This document shows positions 1 through 14,600 of a stretch of DNA of 64,000 nucleotides, one piece after another. Both the position numbers and the translations under genes were made by a program. Positions within the stretch are counted from its first letter, which is position 1; each line of letters starts with the position of its first letter. The notes beneath the pieces were generated by a model. The model was not told the origin of the DNA. It did not search any database and saw nothing but the letters and a program-made list of their open reading frames with translations. This stretch comes from Balanoglossus misakiensis (lineage: Eukaryota; Hemichordata), in contig CM082579.2 of assembly GCA_040954595.2 (NCBI GenBank), forward strand, positions 1,550,001 to 1,614,000, given 5' to 3'.

Positions 1-2642
1 TAATTGGGAAGCACAGTATATTTCTTGTCCTGAAGCCTGTTGTATCATCTACACCTCTGTAGAACAAGGGATGTGCATAAGCATCTTTTATATTGAGAAT
101 GGTCCCTGGAAGAGAAAAGCAATATTTTCAAAAGTTTGCACTGAACAATGTTGTTCAATTGGAGAAAAATTGCAAGTGATGGTAATAACTAAACGTGTCT
201 TTTATTTGTCAATCATGGACAAATTGCGAGTTATATATGAGTTAATTACCTGTTGTTGCCACAAGACCAGCTATACCCTGATTAATAGGAATCCTAACTT
301 CACCCAGGATCTATAGGATTCAAGATGGTATCAGCATTATAAATCAAAAAAATCATGTACATACATACCCGAACACTCCCTACCATTACACGCACGCACA
401 CACTAAATGAGCAAATGGGAGCGAGAAAAACAAGTACAGACTACTTGGCCAAGTTCTGATGCTCAATATTAGTAAGGCTGTTCAAATGACAGAACTGAAA
501 TGATTTCCCTTTTGAGTGCTTGATGGGCACTACTCACCTCGCCGTTTTCCGTAACATTTCCATCAAACACTTTCGCAACCAATTCATCATTTTCAACAAG
601 AAACAGTGAACACCTGTGAAAAATCCAGGCAAAAAATATTTGTGCATAAGAGTAAAGAATGAACAGTTAATTAATCAGCTGTGTATACTGCATCACACAT
701 GTGAGTTTAATTATGGACTGTGTCCATGTGCGTACATGTCTGGCTGAATCTGACATTCATCTTCTTCAGACAAATTTCATATCCATGCTACATTTACACA
801 AGTATCTGCACTCATAAATCAAAACTGAGAAATCACTTTACACAGAACTTGTACTCCTTCTGGGAGTTGCATCTGCCGTATTATGACACAGATGTATTTT
901 GCCTTGCCAAGGAACCAGGTCTAGTACACTGTTATATGAGATTATTAGTTTGATATTGCTACATGTTATCACTAGCTTGATGCATGCACACACCCACACA
1001 CTGAATCCCATGACAATATCAAGATTATGTGTAATAATCATTACAAAATGAGACGCTCTATGACCAGACGATTTTATACTGAAATTCTTATTATCACAAA
1101 GACAGACTCATGAGAAAAGCCATTTTTGTCCTCTTGCTGGTTTTTTTCCTCATCACAATTTTAAAATCTTACAAAGGCAACAACAGAGCCCAATTAAATG
1201 CGTGGTAAGTATGTTTCTCAAGAGGCACGTAAAATACACTCTTGAATCTAAACAGCCTTTTTCTTGATGCTGGGCAGACCAGATATAATGAATAACTGGG
1301 AGAGGGTGGTTTAGATTTTTACCTTTCTGCATGTGTTATATTCCTTGCTTCCTGCATAACCTCTTGCAATAAGACACAGACATCATCTGGAGAAGGAAAG
1401 AAATGGCCATAAATTGATGTAGAGATTATTAGGCAGACTACTGCATCACGATAAGGGTGTTCAATGATATATCACTGTGCAGTTCTCTGTATTCTCTCAG
1501 ACTAGAGTAGTTCATCATATCTGTCAGAAAGCACTGGGTGGATGAAAGGCCTATATTTCCAATTTAGAGAAAAGCAGTGCATGATTGCTGTGGCTTATGA
1601 ATCTTGGCTACATCATGCACCCTACTTTCAAAACCATCAACATGAAATTGTACACTGAATCATCAACATAATGGGATTGCGGAGTAGAATTTATACTGCC
1701 CCTTTTCTGGCCACTGCTATCCCCATGAAAAATAACCTTACAGACAAAATGTCATGTTGGCTTTAATAGACTCTTCAAACAACCGGCAGTTATTGATTTA
1801 GATCTGTAATTTGAATCATGTTTAGTCTACATGTAATCTGGTTAATTCTAGAACACAACTTTAATTCCTTTGATGCTGGTTTTGGTTGTCATACTCTCAC
1901 TTGGATAAATAACATTGATACGTGTAGAAAGATTGTTATATAAATATTCAATAGTCTTATGTCTCACAAGACATGCTTGTTTGAAAAACAGACTACCTAC
2001 TTTACTGAGATACTACCTACTATCAGACAATTCTTCATCTGGTTCTACTACTGGAATCTGAGGCAAGCAAATGATACTAAGAGTACTGGGTGTCCAGTCC
2101 AAATCTAGCACGCTGTCATTTCTACGCAACGCAGCCTGGCCTTCTTCACTATCACATGGCACTATGATTCCCTGTCTGTCTGTATCTACTCTATTCTCCG
2201 CATCTCTCTGAGTGTCTTCACTGCCTTTCAGTTTCACAACACTGCAACCTTCTAATTTAGAACTACTGGGCTGTGGAATAAATGAAGCCTCATCTGCTGC
2301 GTCTTCAAAGTCTTCACTGGAAGAACTAGATATATTGTTCTCTTCTTGTTTGTCAACCGCATCACTTTGCTGACTAGGGCTTTTCACCTGGCCTTCACTA
2401 CCACCTGCTTCTCCTCGTGGTGATCTTGAAAATTTACTGATCAACCAATGTCCAAAGCTTTTGCCTGGAAACCCTGCCTCTTCTCTATCATTATGACTAC
2501 CACCTACACCTCCAAAATCTTTGCTGGCCTTCCTGACTGGCCTATCCTGTCTTTCGTACAGTGTTGTTGGCAGTGCTTGCAGACAGGCTGAACAATACTT
2601 ACCAAGGTGTGTGAACAAGTTCTTTGCAACTTGTAGTAATGC
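1..2642 (-). CDS. PDE2A: PDE2A exons 13-17: start of the GAF-B domain
   Basis: Exons 2603-2642, 1323-1386, 538-613, 250-310 and 1-105 encode the first part of GAF-B, the cGMP-sensing domain of PDE2. Readable blocks are [61 protein letters not shown], and [14 protein letters not shown] with [12 protein letters not shown] at the window edge. Order and spacing follow human PDE2A closely. The last exon is open at base 1, so the rest of GAF-B, including its NKxDE motif, is not visible. Confidence 0.92.
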
Positions 2643-5600
2643 CTGCAGGGGAATATGAAAATGTGTTACTGTGTTGCTGTTAGGTAATGAAGCTATCTCC
2701 ATCATGAGTTAACAGGAAGCTGACAGCCATTCCAACAATAGAGCTCTAGCTCATCAGTAATGCAGAGGTTATGAAACCATGAGGAAGGCTACCATGAAAT
2801 TACTCACTGAAAGTGCACGTAAATTATTAAATAATTGCGGCAACCCGATTCTGTATCAAATTAATTTGTGCAACTTATTCCATGACTCAGTCTGAAAGCT
2901 GCAACTGGACTTCTCAGAATTGACCTGTCCCCAATAATGCAATGAACCATCATTGCTCAGAAAGACGGTCCATTATTACCACATACATGTATTCAAAATA
3001 AATCTACAGTATTTCCCATTTCAAAACATGCATCTTGGATACTATGAATTCTGTACACTCTAAATTTGTGTGTTGACTGTAGATGTAATAATCTTAGAAG
3101 CTAACATTAAGTAATAAAGGTTAATGCTAATGTATGCTGAATGAAGGAAATGAGTAACATGACTAGAACAAGCCATTAAATAGGGCATTCTACATGACTT
3201 CTAAATTGCATTGGACTGTAAGACAATATCCCTGAACCATCATAAATGCACATAAAAGAAATTATCCATACGCTTATTCTGGAAGTTGTCACGATTTACT
3301 GAACAGTTCACATCATATTTTGGCGTCACTAATGAGAAATCGGCGTAGGAATTGTCTGTTCAGTGCTTTGGAAATCTCTGCTGATCATGTACTTCCTTAA
3401 ATTGAAATTTTAATCAGTAGAATGTCTATTATGTCTCTCTACTCAGGTTATGATCAAATCAAATCAAAGTACAGAGTGAGTCTACATCCAATATTCTATG
3501 AAACAAGATAAATTTAAATTGAGTGGGGGACCTTTCCATTATAACCTTCAACAAACTGAAGATTGACAGTTTTCCTTTAATTTCTAAAGAGCATTAATAC
3601 ATATCACTTGGACACTATGAACATGGCGCAAAGCGCAGCTATGAAATTTACTGTAAGAGTAACTAAGGCACTATACAACTGCATCTTTATTTTATTTTTT
3701 ACATTTTCATAAAGAACTTTTCCTCACTCTTTGAAAATCATCCCCTCAGTCTTAGAGTTATCAGTCACAAGATACCTACCTAAGTTTCTTACAAAGATCT
3801 ATGATGTAGATTTGGCCAATTACATTCAAACCATCTTTTTCCCCTCATTAACGATAATGTACAATGTGAGTAATATTGGTTACATTATATGTATAACACA
3901 AAAGCAAGACCTACCTCAGTTTCTACCTTTAACTGATTTTCCTTCTGAAATGCTAAAGTACTGGCCAGGACTGATGAGGTATACCTGTAGCAATAGCGTA
4001 TCTTCTCTTCATCTTCCACTGTAAAGCTGTAACGCCCAACAAACATTTGTTATTACGGATTCCAACCCTAAACATCTATCTACAATGAACAATACCCGGT
4101 AGATATGGAGAAATTGTAATTGTACATTTTCTGGATAGTCAACTTCCTGCACCTGGTTATTTTTATCTTGTACATTTTACTCATCACTTCTGCTTATTTC
4201 AGAAACAGGAACATATGAAGAAAATACTATACTTGTGACTGGAAGTAAAGTATTTAATCACCTTATATAGTTGTGTTCTTATCCAGTAATACAAAACTTT
4301 TTTTCCCATGTCGCTAAATTTTTAATGGACTATTAAATTTTACAGCCAGAAAGTTACATACCTTTTCCCATCTTTTTTATTGAATGCAAACACAATTGCA
4401 TCTACTTCAGTTGAGTTCCTGTTCATAAGAGGAACACACAGCATTGACTTGACTTCAAAACCAAGTCTTCGACTGAGTTCTGCTTGGCAATCCTTTTGAA
4501 ATGGCAAAAAAGAAAGACAAATGACTGATGAACTGACCCAACAAGACCCCACTTTGCATAACAAAAGCTGCACAGCTTGGCCAATCAGGCTTGAGTCATC
4601 ACTTCCCTCATCACTATTTTAAAAAAAAACAAGACTCTACAGTCGACACTTCAATTTTCTTCAAATCCATCAATTCTACAAGAACATATGCAATAATAGA
4701 ACTCCATGACCTCTTGGCATGACCTGTGAGATACAGAGTTATTTTCGCTCCTGATGTGGAGTTTCTACGCTTGTAAAAATGCTGCCAAATCACTCATGAA
4801 ATAACTTCTGTATGGCACAGATTATGCACAGAGGTCATCGTGTTCTGTTATATTTTTTCATATACTTACTGGAACGTCGCCAAGTGTGGCTGATTTTCTT
4901 GAAGTTATAACTTGACTTAAACTACTATGAGGTAACTATAATAAAAATTCAAAAGACAGTGCTTTTAGAATGTGTTGGAAATTTAATTAATATTCCACAA
5001 TCAGTGAAACTACATTGCTTAATGAAATTATTTCAATAAATTTCTAAATAGATCCAGGATGTGGGGATAGAGGAACATGATGTTTGCAATAAAACATCTT
5101 TTATTAAATAATATTGTCAAATCTGCAAAACACAAGTAAGTCATGTGAAAGAGCAAGATCTTATACTCACTATTATGATTTTACTATCCAATACCCTGTT
5201 TCCAAGCACCTGAACATAAGAAGGATAAAAAGAAATTGTAATCTTGGGTAGCTCAAGACATATTACATGATCCATTTCTTGATAAACATGCCCTGTATAG
5301 ACTATATTTGTTTCTCATGAAAAACTTGTGACGTATGGATTTATATTAAGCTTGTTTAGAATCTCATAAAAGGACAGTTTAAGATTTTGAGATGGCACAG
5401 AAAGCTGTCTTTAAAAAAATTAATAAAAAAAAACTTCAAGACATCCGGTAATAAAAACATTCATAAATGTCTCCAGAATATATTTCTTAAGATTATCTAA
5501 AGATGAGGTCTAGTCATTGCAATATAAAATCTTGGTTTGTGCTCCGTGTATATGAGATCAGTTTCATCTTTCTAGTTTCATAATCTACTTTTGCATTAAT

Positions 5601-8600
5601 TTTTCACTGACTTCCCATTTCTTAATGGAAATAATACCCATGTGCCCAGATTATTTGTGCTGAAGAAATTTTCCTATTTAGGTCAAGGAGGATTATTTCA
5701 AGGTGACTTGTTTTCAATGTTTTTGGAACCTCATACTCTTGTATACAAAATTCGTCGAATCTTAATTTATAGCAATTTTGTCATCTAGCCTGAGTGCAAA
5801 GCCAAAGTGACTTGTGCAAGAGTTTTCATTAAAAATACGAAAAAAAAACACGCATTTCATCTCTTAAGGGGTGCATTATGTGTTTCAGATTAATATTTCT
5901 GAAATGATTGAAAGACATATTTATTCCTCTCAGTCATGAATGTATCCCGCTTAAAAGTACACACGCATTGTAATTATTTCAGCCTTTATGAATAATTTCT
6001 TTGAAATCAGTCATTACTATACGAAGGGTTGTTTAGAAATAATTATGGATATTTTCAATATACAGACATGTAATTCTACTCCAGTCAAATCAATGTACAG
6101 ACTGAAGGCAGGAAACTCCGTTGATTGAACAGTCGGCATTGACTGGCAATGATTAAAAAATAAATCTGTATCTTTGATCCTTAGAGTAAATCAAGCAAGT
6201 TCACACTAGCATACATCAAGTCAATGTTCACACTTTTCTGTCGTTTGAATTTGTCACTGTCTTCCAATCCATGATGTCCTTTTAAGCCACTTGGTGCCTG
6301 TCGAGAATCTCTCAATGATCAATGCATCTGACAGTTCAGCAAACCACATTTCTCTTTTATTAAAGTCGGATAAAAATCAATTCCCCATCGCGGCGTCTCT
6401 ATAACAGCTAAATGGGTCAAACAACATACCTGACAAAAAAGCTCCCCCGTCTCTTCGCACAAAAACAGTATTATGCAGCATTGCGATTCAGTCTGTTCTT
6501 CAAGCTGCATCAAAACAGAGAAGACGATCTTGTTAAAATATGGGATGCATTCGCAACTTTATACGGTGTTGAAAGGAATGGATTATTGTGATATGAACAG
6601 ATGAATAGAATCTAAAACAACAAGTATTTAGCTTTTGAATGAGTGAAAGCTGGTCTCTGTCGAGTCATGATAAAGGTTTTAAAAAGGTTATGCAGGGTTC
6701 ATTGCAAAATACACACCAACATTTACAATGTCATTATTGTTGTGAATTATTGTGCACATTAATAAAATGAGCATATTATATTCCTTATGACAATAACACT
6801 TCTGTACATGTCTGAGGGGGTGTGTTTTGAATTTTCACAAAAGATACTCACATATCTGATGACTTTCAACTGTAATATTCCAGCATCTTTGTCATGGAGA
6901 TCTTCACAAAGTCTCAAGATGCCGTCTGACTGTGATAGCTCCTGCCTTTGACACGTCCTCAAGAGGCGCTGAATACAAACAGCTATCTGCAGTTTGGAAT
7001 CAGAATAGCAGACCAAGTGCTGACTTAACAATAGGGGTAAGGGGCCATCAATAACTTGAATTGGTGATTGATGGGTTTACACATGTCAAAGCCTTGAGAG
7101 CTTGGCAAAATAACACTGGGTACAGTTTAATTATCGTTAAACAGGATAATAATGAGTGTATGCGGGCAGTAAAAAAAAACACTAAATAAGTGAATTATGA
7201 CGACAGATATGAAAATTATCATCAGACTACTTGAACCAGACAGGAATTTCTCGCACATTACCAAACTGAAAAATTGTGAGTAAGTGTTTTGTTGCAAGTC
7301 ACAATAAAGGTCACAATAATCTGACAAACCATGCTTGCCTGGTGACACCGCTCTTCTGACTGTGCTTGAAGTACAGTACTACATATTTCTGTTGCCTAGC
7401 GAGCCATTAAAACGGCTGAATCTATTATGATTAGTGTCTGCATGGAGACAACAATACCATGCTGTATAATTACAGCTGGGGAAAGAACAAAAAAATGACA
7501 GGATGTGTCCTCTTAATACTCACATGTTTTTCAAGCAGTGTCAAGTTTTGCTGGTGAACTGGCGATAATGTACCACATACAACCTGATAATGAATAGACA
7601 ATTTATTAATCATCAGCTTATAATTAAAATTTCAAGTCAACTTCAGTCAAAACCACACTCATGGTTTAAAAGGCAAATTTAGCAACAGGGAAACTGGAAG
7701 TTTGACATCAAATGGGATATTTTCTTCGTGAATTTTTGTAAAATATATTATAGCAGTGATGAAGAGAAGTTATGTCATTCTTGCCAATAAATCGAATTCA
7801 TAGTGACTCATATGGGTATTTGATCATGGGTTTTAAATAATAAATGACATTCTGTTAAAATTGTTAAGTGCAGTACATTATGCTTTGTGAGAATAGACTG
7901 AACAAGTTAACACTGTCAACGGTGCCAAAACACATTCAACAATGCAAACTTTGACAACAACTGAAATGTGTCACCACAAACGGAGACAAATTAGCATTGG
8001 ACACTCTCTCGGGATTAGGTCTGCCGTTCCTATTTGCTCAGTATAGAATGTGGTGGCAGTCATTTTAGGTTTCATCCATTGTTCAGTTTAGTATGTCAGA
8101 ACAACATAAGTACATTTTTGTGGGCAACTTCATTCATTCCTATGGTGTCTCTTTGTATTAGGTTTTCTCCCTTGTGTATTTAATTTTTTTTCCTGTGAGA
8201 CAATTGTAAAAGAAGGTGAACAAGAAAATGCCTTACCCCAAGAAGACATAGTATTCTGTCGGATTCAGGATGACTCACTGGTGATAAGACAACTGTAAAT
8301 AATGGTTGAATTGGAAAGGCTTGACAAGACTATATTAAAAATGTGTAAACATTGAAAATAAAAAAAGTCTTTGAAATGGCATGCTTCAAATGCTATTTCA
8401 AGTACTCTCTGACAAAGTCAACTCTTTGTTATGACGCTGTAGTATCATCATGAGTGCATGCGGCTGTCAAGATTATTATTATCCCTTGTCTCAACACTTG
8501 TCTAGTTTTAGCACTCACTTCACAACAATTTATGAAGAACGTTTGCGAAATGTATAATGAACAGAGCAATTTGTGAAGAACGTTTGCGAAATGTATAATG

Positions 8601-11600
8601 AACACTGTAGACATAACATAAACTTCAGCAGCACTGGTTGCTGAATACGATCTTACTTCCATTTAAAAAGTTATCCCCTACAGACTTGGGCAATTCTGTA
8701 CCTTGTTTTTGTGTTGAACCTGCATCTACTCCACTGGGTAATAGGCCTGTCAAGGGGTCTTCTGACGGCAAATCACTGCACACAAGTCGTCTTCTACTAT
8801 CATAAACAGACCTGGTGAGATCAGCCACAATGCTTATTGAGTTCAATATAATATTCGACCTTGACACACATAAGGTGTTCAGTCCAGCAAAATGGAAAGT
8901 GCTTTATGGTCACTTGATTTGAAATCTCCAGAAAATTACCCTTACTGAATTCATGCGTAGTTCACTGCAGGTTAATTATGTGTTATTGGAACGCAGCTGT
9001 GTACTGTACATGTTCTGACAGACAGTGATTTCTGCTCTAAAAACCACAAGCCTATATTTTCTGTCAGTCTAATGAATTCAAAGTAAACATACATGTATAT
9101 CCCCTTTAATTCAATGGCAAGTTTGTTTTTGCGTAACCCATGCTTCTTGAATGGCTCCCTGCTATGTATATTTCCCTAACATGGACCAATCAAATGACGT
9201 TGTAAATCACCAAAGCACCATTTTCAAAAATAGCTATTTATACAGGCCCCCTTTTGCAGAAGTTGATCTTATGAAAATCTACCAAGATCCCAGCTAAATT
9301 TATCTGCTTCAAAAACGATTGCAATTATCATCCATTTCTAGTACTCAAAGGTGGATATAGAATTCATCTTCACCAGCGAGTCTAATATCAGTTTTAGATA
9401 TTAGTCTCTGTCATATATGCCCGGCAACAAAGGTGAAGCAAGTGTGAAATTGATATTAGGAAGTGCATCAACCCCGGGGTAAAATATCTGATTATTGGTC
9501 CGTGATGGACACATGTATGGCCTGAGAAAATTACTGGTGTGGTATAAGCAGTGAGGGGAGAGAAGTTGAATTGTATGGAACTGTACTTCGCGAAAGCACT
9601 CAGTCTGGATAAAAAGCCAATTTACAATCATTAAAGGCTATCTCCCGACTGGTGCAGGTGCTCAAGATATTGATGGTAATCTCTCACTTCACTGGGAGAC
9701 CTATGCCGCCTTTCTTCTTTCTCCTAGACACACATGCAGACATGCACATTACAACTCTGACTCTGGTGTCGTTATTTCACTTCCAGAGATGCCCGTTTTG
9801 AAATTTCATTAATCATTTCACTGAATAAACAGGTGCACAGTTATTTGTTTTAAAGAGAAAAAATTGACTGCAAGAGGGTAAAATCTCTTTCCTTCGTGGT
9901 TTAATGGCAAAAAGACATGATAAAATTTCCAATAAAACTTGCCCGAGTGCAGACTAAATATGATACTATTGACAGAGCACAGTTCAAAGAAACTAATAGA
10001 AGACAATTACACAGCTACTGAGTGCCTCAGTAAATTGTTACAGATAGGGGTAACCTATTCAGGCATAATTTCTGCCCTTGTACAGAAATCTCAGTCTGTC
10101 TTTTCCCAGTCTCTACATAATAGTATCATGATGTTATGATAGACACATGTATACAGCTATCACAGTTAACAAGATACAATGTGGATTGAAAATGAAGAGA
10201 ACAGTAGATCCATACCTTGCGAGACCTGATTTTGGTAAATCATGCACAGCATGTGATACCCTGTCTTTGTTTTGAAGATTACCAGTCTTGCTTTCAATTA
10301 AGTAGATAACTGTATCCGTCTGAAATGCAAACATCATTTTAAAAGGATACTACAAAGAAAACTCAATTACAATCAAGGACATCTGACCACAACATGAAAA
10401 CTTCTATTAAGAGGTATATCATGGAAATCTGACAAAACACTGAAAAACAGACAAACAGCTGAATGCTTCCATTATCAAACTGTTTTTGTTATCTGTAAAT
10501 CATAAATTGATGACTAATGGTAGGTGAGATATATTATGTACTGGAGGTAACAAGACTAGATCTGCATACACCAGACCCTAGATTAAACGGGAAGCCCTAG
10601 ATAGAGCCAGTCAGTACAAATGCATTTGACATCAACAAAGCTGTTCCTGTCTCATTCCTTCATTGCCACTGGGTTAGGCCTCAAGCTGACAATGTCCATT
10701 TGTGAATGGTCAATCAGCCAGAAAATTATCATTTTTTATTTTTAGAAAATCAACCAATAAAAAAAATGAGCATTTTCTTGCCAAAAATTTATTGATGTTA
10801 GAAATAATTTTACTGCTAAAAATTTGATGATAAACTGCCAACATAATTTGGCGGTTACCACTGAGAAAAAATTTCATGGATGTTATTTTCTTTTCACTGC
10901 TTCCGTCTGAATGGGACTTCAACAATGCAAGGTGATCTTACAGACTGAGGTAATTCACATTGATAATCAAATTGCGATACATATACAATGCAATGCATGT
11001 AGGTCAATTGGAAAGATATGTAATTTTCAAACATGGCTTCACCACTACTTAATTATTTCACAAGGCAAACGATTCTCTGAAGTCTCATTTTATCATCATT
11101 ATAATTCCAAAGCCTTTGCTGTGAATTCAGCAATGAGCATATGTTCAGACTCTTTAAAAAGTAAAAAAAAAATAATATGATCAGACAGATGAATTTTAAG
11201 TTAATATTATCTGCATAGTTTAAATATTATCTGCATAATATTTTGAATATTGAAAATAATAAATTTTGCATAATCAAAAAAATTTACATTCAGTGTATCA
11301 TGGTTCCCCTTGAAATTGGCCAGGGGAAAACATCTCCCAAGGCATTTAATTCATTTAAATACAAAAATTATATGCAACACTGAAAATATAAAAAGTAAAA
11401 TGTGGCTTGATAGAGAAATCTATCAATTCCTGCAGGTAAGTGAAATCAGCAAATGACGCATGTTTTGTCCTGAGCTGTATGGACCTTTTTCACCCAACAC
11501 AAAGTAACATCTTGATATCATATGATTGTGAATAGGTTCCAATCAATGCAAGACTGTTCTATATACACAGTTTCCAATTTAAAATACACCGCAGTGCAAC

Positions 11601-14600
11601 ATTCCATGACACACAATATGTCAATTCCGATTCAGCACTTTAAACCCAGACATCTGTATAATTCCAATTATGTTATGGTTAATTGCTGTTCAGATGATAT
11701 TTCAAAATTTATGAACATATTGGAGTTTCAGTGAGATATTTGAAAGCAAGATGGATGGGTTTTGGTAAAATATTTGTCAGTGTGCAATTAATTAGTATGA
11801 CTTACGCTTTGACTACATACACATACAACTGATACTGTAGTATTAACTTTGGTGTTTGCTTTGTACGTTACTCTGATATGTACATGTACCTATGTACAAT
11901 TCGTAGTTACATTATAATATGATATTTTTCAAAAGGCAGACTTCTGCCTTCAAGAAAATAAACTATTTATAATAAATAATTAGAAACAGGTAATACAACA
12001 GTGAAATCCTTTTTTATCTTTTCTTTCGAAATATTGCTGGTGGAAACTGGTAAAATTTCCATACTGAAAAAAAAGCCTTTTACAACTTGCCGTCATAGGA
12101 GGCCATGCAATACTACTTGTGAAGGAACCAGAAAAATGCTTTCACTTACTACATTAGGCAGGCAGTCGTGTGTCACGTCACTGATAGCTTCGCTAAGGGA
12201 ATCCCAGTCGATCACAGCACACAGTTTTAGCAGAGAATCCTGAGAAGACAAACCATCAGACATTTCGTTACTTTTGTAGTATTTGCAAATGACTACAAAA
12301 GAATGGCACTGCAGTCACTCGGAGCTGCCTGTGTTAGCCGGTGCCCATTCAGAGCAATGCTATTTCACATTGGGAAGCCAAATATTTTGTTATTCTGCCC
12401 AGCTTACTTACATAATCAACAAATTTTATGCATGCAGATTTATGTCACTGACGTTTACAGTTATGTAAATTGGGATTGGACTATAGCTTTTCTATGGCTA
12501 ATTCTTTCACCTTAATCACAATGGCATATTTAATCTTTGAATTTCATTTCATTCTATTACATTTTTTATTTAGTTCATTGAGATAAAATACTAAAACTGA
12601 ACATACTGTATGGAATTTTGTGCAGCACATATTCATATATTGCGTGGTCAGCTGACCTGAAACCTAGAATGATTTCCGATAAAACTTTATGGTCGATGAT
12701 GTTGTTAGCGTTCACACAAATCTATATCCTTAAACCTTTTATATCCATGATTACCGCGTTTCAAGTACATTTCACATAAAAGGCGACTACAAGATGAAAT
12801 TTGAAAATGAACATACACATAGCACATGAATATTTCATTCCATAGGCCTGATGTGATTGTGGGAGCTATGACTATCACTGTCAGAAGGGATTCAACTGCT
12901 ATTTTGTTTTGAATACAACCAGGAGACAGCTCACTTCAATTTATGATAATCTATATCTGGCTTGCAAACTTATAAACTGTTATGGTGACCAGACAGCTGA
13001 CAGAAAATATATTTTCATGACAGTCTTGAACAGTAATCCTGCTCATATTTTTGATATCATTCCAGAACCTGTTTGGCAAAGAAAGCAGAGTTCCTGTTTT
13101 GAATCTGCTGATCTTGCTGAGGTCTATGTTACTGTAGTCAACTGTCTATAATTAAGTCTCTTAGCACTTTAGCAATTCCTCCAAAAATAGTCCCGGACTA
13201 AATTCACTAAAAGCACTAGTTAATAAGAACTGCATGTACATGGAAAGTCAACGGGTCAATGAGGGCAAAGGGCAAGAAAGTAATACTGACTCTAATAACC
13301 TTAACATCTCTAAGATCATCAAGTTCAACTCAAGCAACCCCATTACTCCCAAGTCCATATATAGTTTATTTTACAATTTCCAGTGACATGTTGACATATC
13401 TTAATTGCACTTGTTTCAAACCAGGAGTATGACCAACAAGATTTGATTCTCCTATGACATTTTCCCCACTTTAATTGGAATTACACATTTACAGAACACT
13501 TTGTGAACACTGAATACTGACTGAACCAAGGTCAGATGAATTACCGGCACTATCTGTCAGATATCTTCATCTGTCATAATGCACCTTTGTGCCAAGCTAG
13601 GTCAAATATTTGCTGAACAAATGATTCCAAACTCTATTAGAATGGCCCAACAATGTGATTAGAATGGTTCAACTGGCTATTTCAGAAATCCCGGACAAGC
13701 TTTGTCCAGGATGGAATGCATGGTGTCAGAGCAAACTGAGTATTTGTACAAATTCTAGGTTAGTCCACTGCATTAAGCTTTACCAGGTTGTAGCAAACAA
13801 CAGTTCTGTGGCAACACCAAGCACAAAGACTGTACAACAAACAGAATGGCCCTACAGTATATACATTACATGTAGCTGTTATCACAGGACATACATGTAT
13901 GAACAGATTATGCAGTAGGACCAGTCTCCACGTTGTTAAACAATAGCAGTCTGTGACTTCAAAAAATTATAAATCAACTGAATCACACCTACAGAAAATT
14001 GGTACAAACATTTATAAAAGACACCCTAAATGACCCCAAAACAGATGCGAACTATGATTTTAGATATTGGCAAACAATATAAAATAAAGTAAAAACTAAA
14101 ATATGTTTTTAAATTTTTATTGCCTTGTGGTGACATATTGCCATAAAACAGCGACAACCACATGCACTTTACAAAGGACAATGGTAAAAAGGTTTACAAC
14201 TGTAATGCACATTGATTTCTGGATACAAGGACTCGACTGCAAAAGAGTTACACAACAATAGCACCAGTCAAGCAAAACGTCTCTTTGAATCATTGAGTAT
14301 ATGTAATGGACATTATCCGTTGTAAAAATGCGACACAAATAATTTATAAATTCGGTAAACAACATGAAAGTATTTGTGAAAAGGCAATAGAACCAATGAT
14401 GTACAGGTTTAAGAGTTTTGTTTATTAATCTGCTAATTAATTTAAAATCTCTCTGATGGAGGACATTTTGGTTTTGATTTTTAGGGCTTGCTAAAGTTGC
14501 AGCATAGTGATTACAATATGAGCAGAATACTAGTAAGTATCTGAAAAAACATCACATTAACATCACAAACTAAAATGCATAATGAATTTGCTCCTTTAAA

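Noticed and set aside
2643-2705. Upstream part of the 230-codon PDE2A open frame ([10 protein letters not shown]...) as coding
   Set aside because: It is intron sequence before a clear CCCCTGCAG acceptor; homology begins only at ALLQVAKNL.
3915-3927. Donor at 3926 (AAG|GTAGAA) for PDE2A exon 12
   Set aside because: It would remove four residues present in human PDE2A; the donor at 3914 (GAG|GTAGGT) keeps frame and length.
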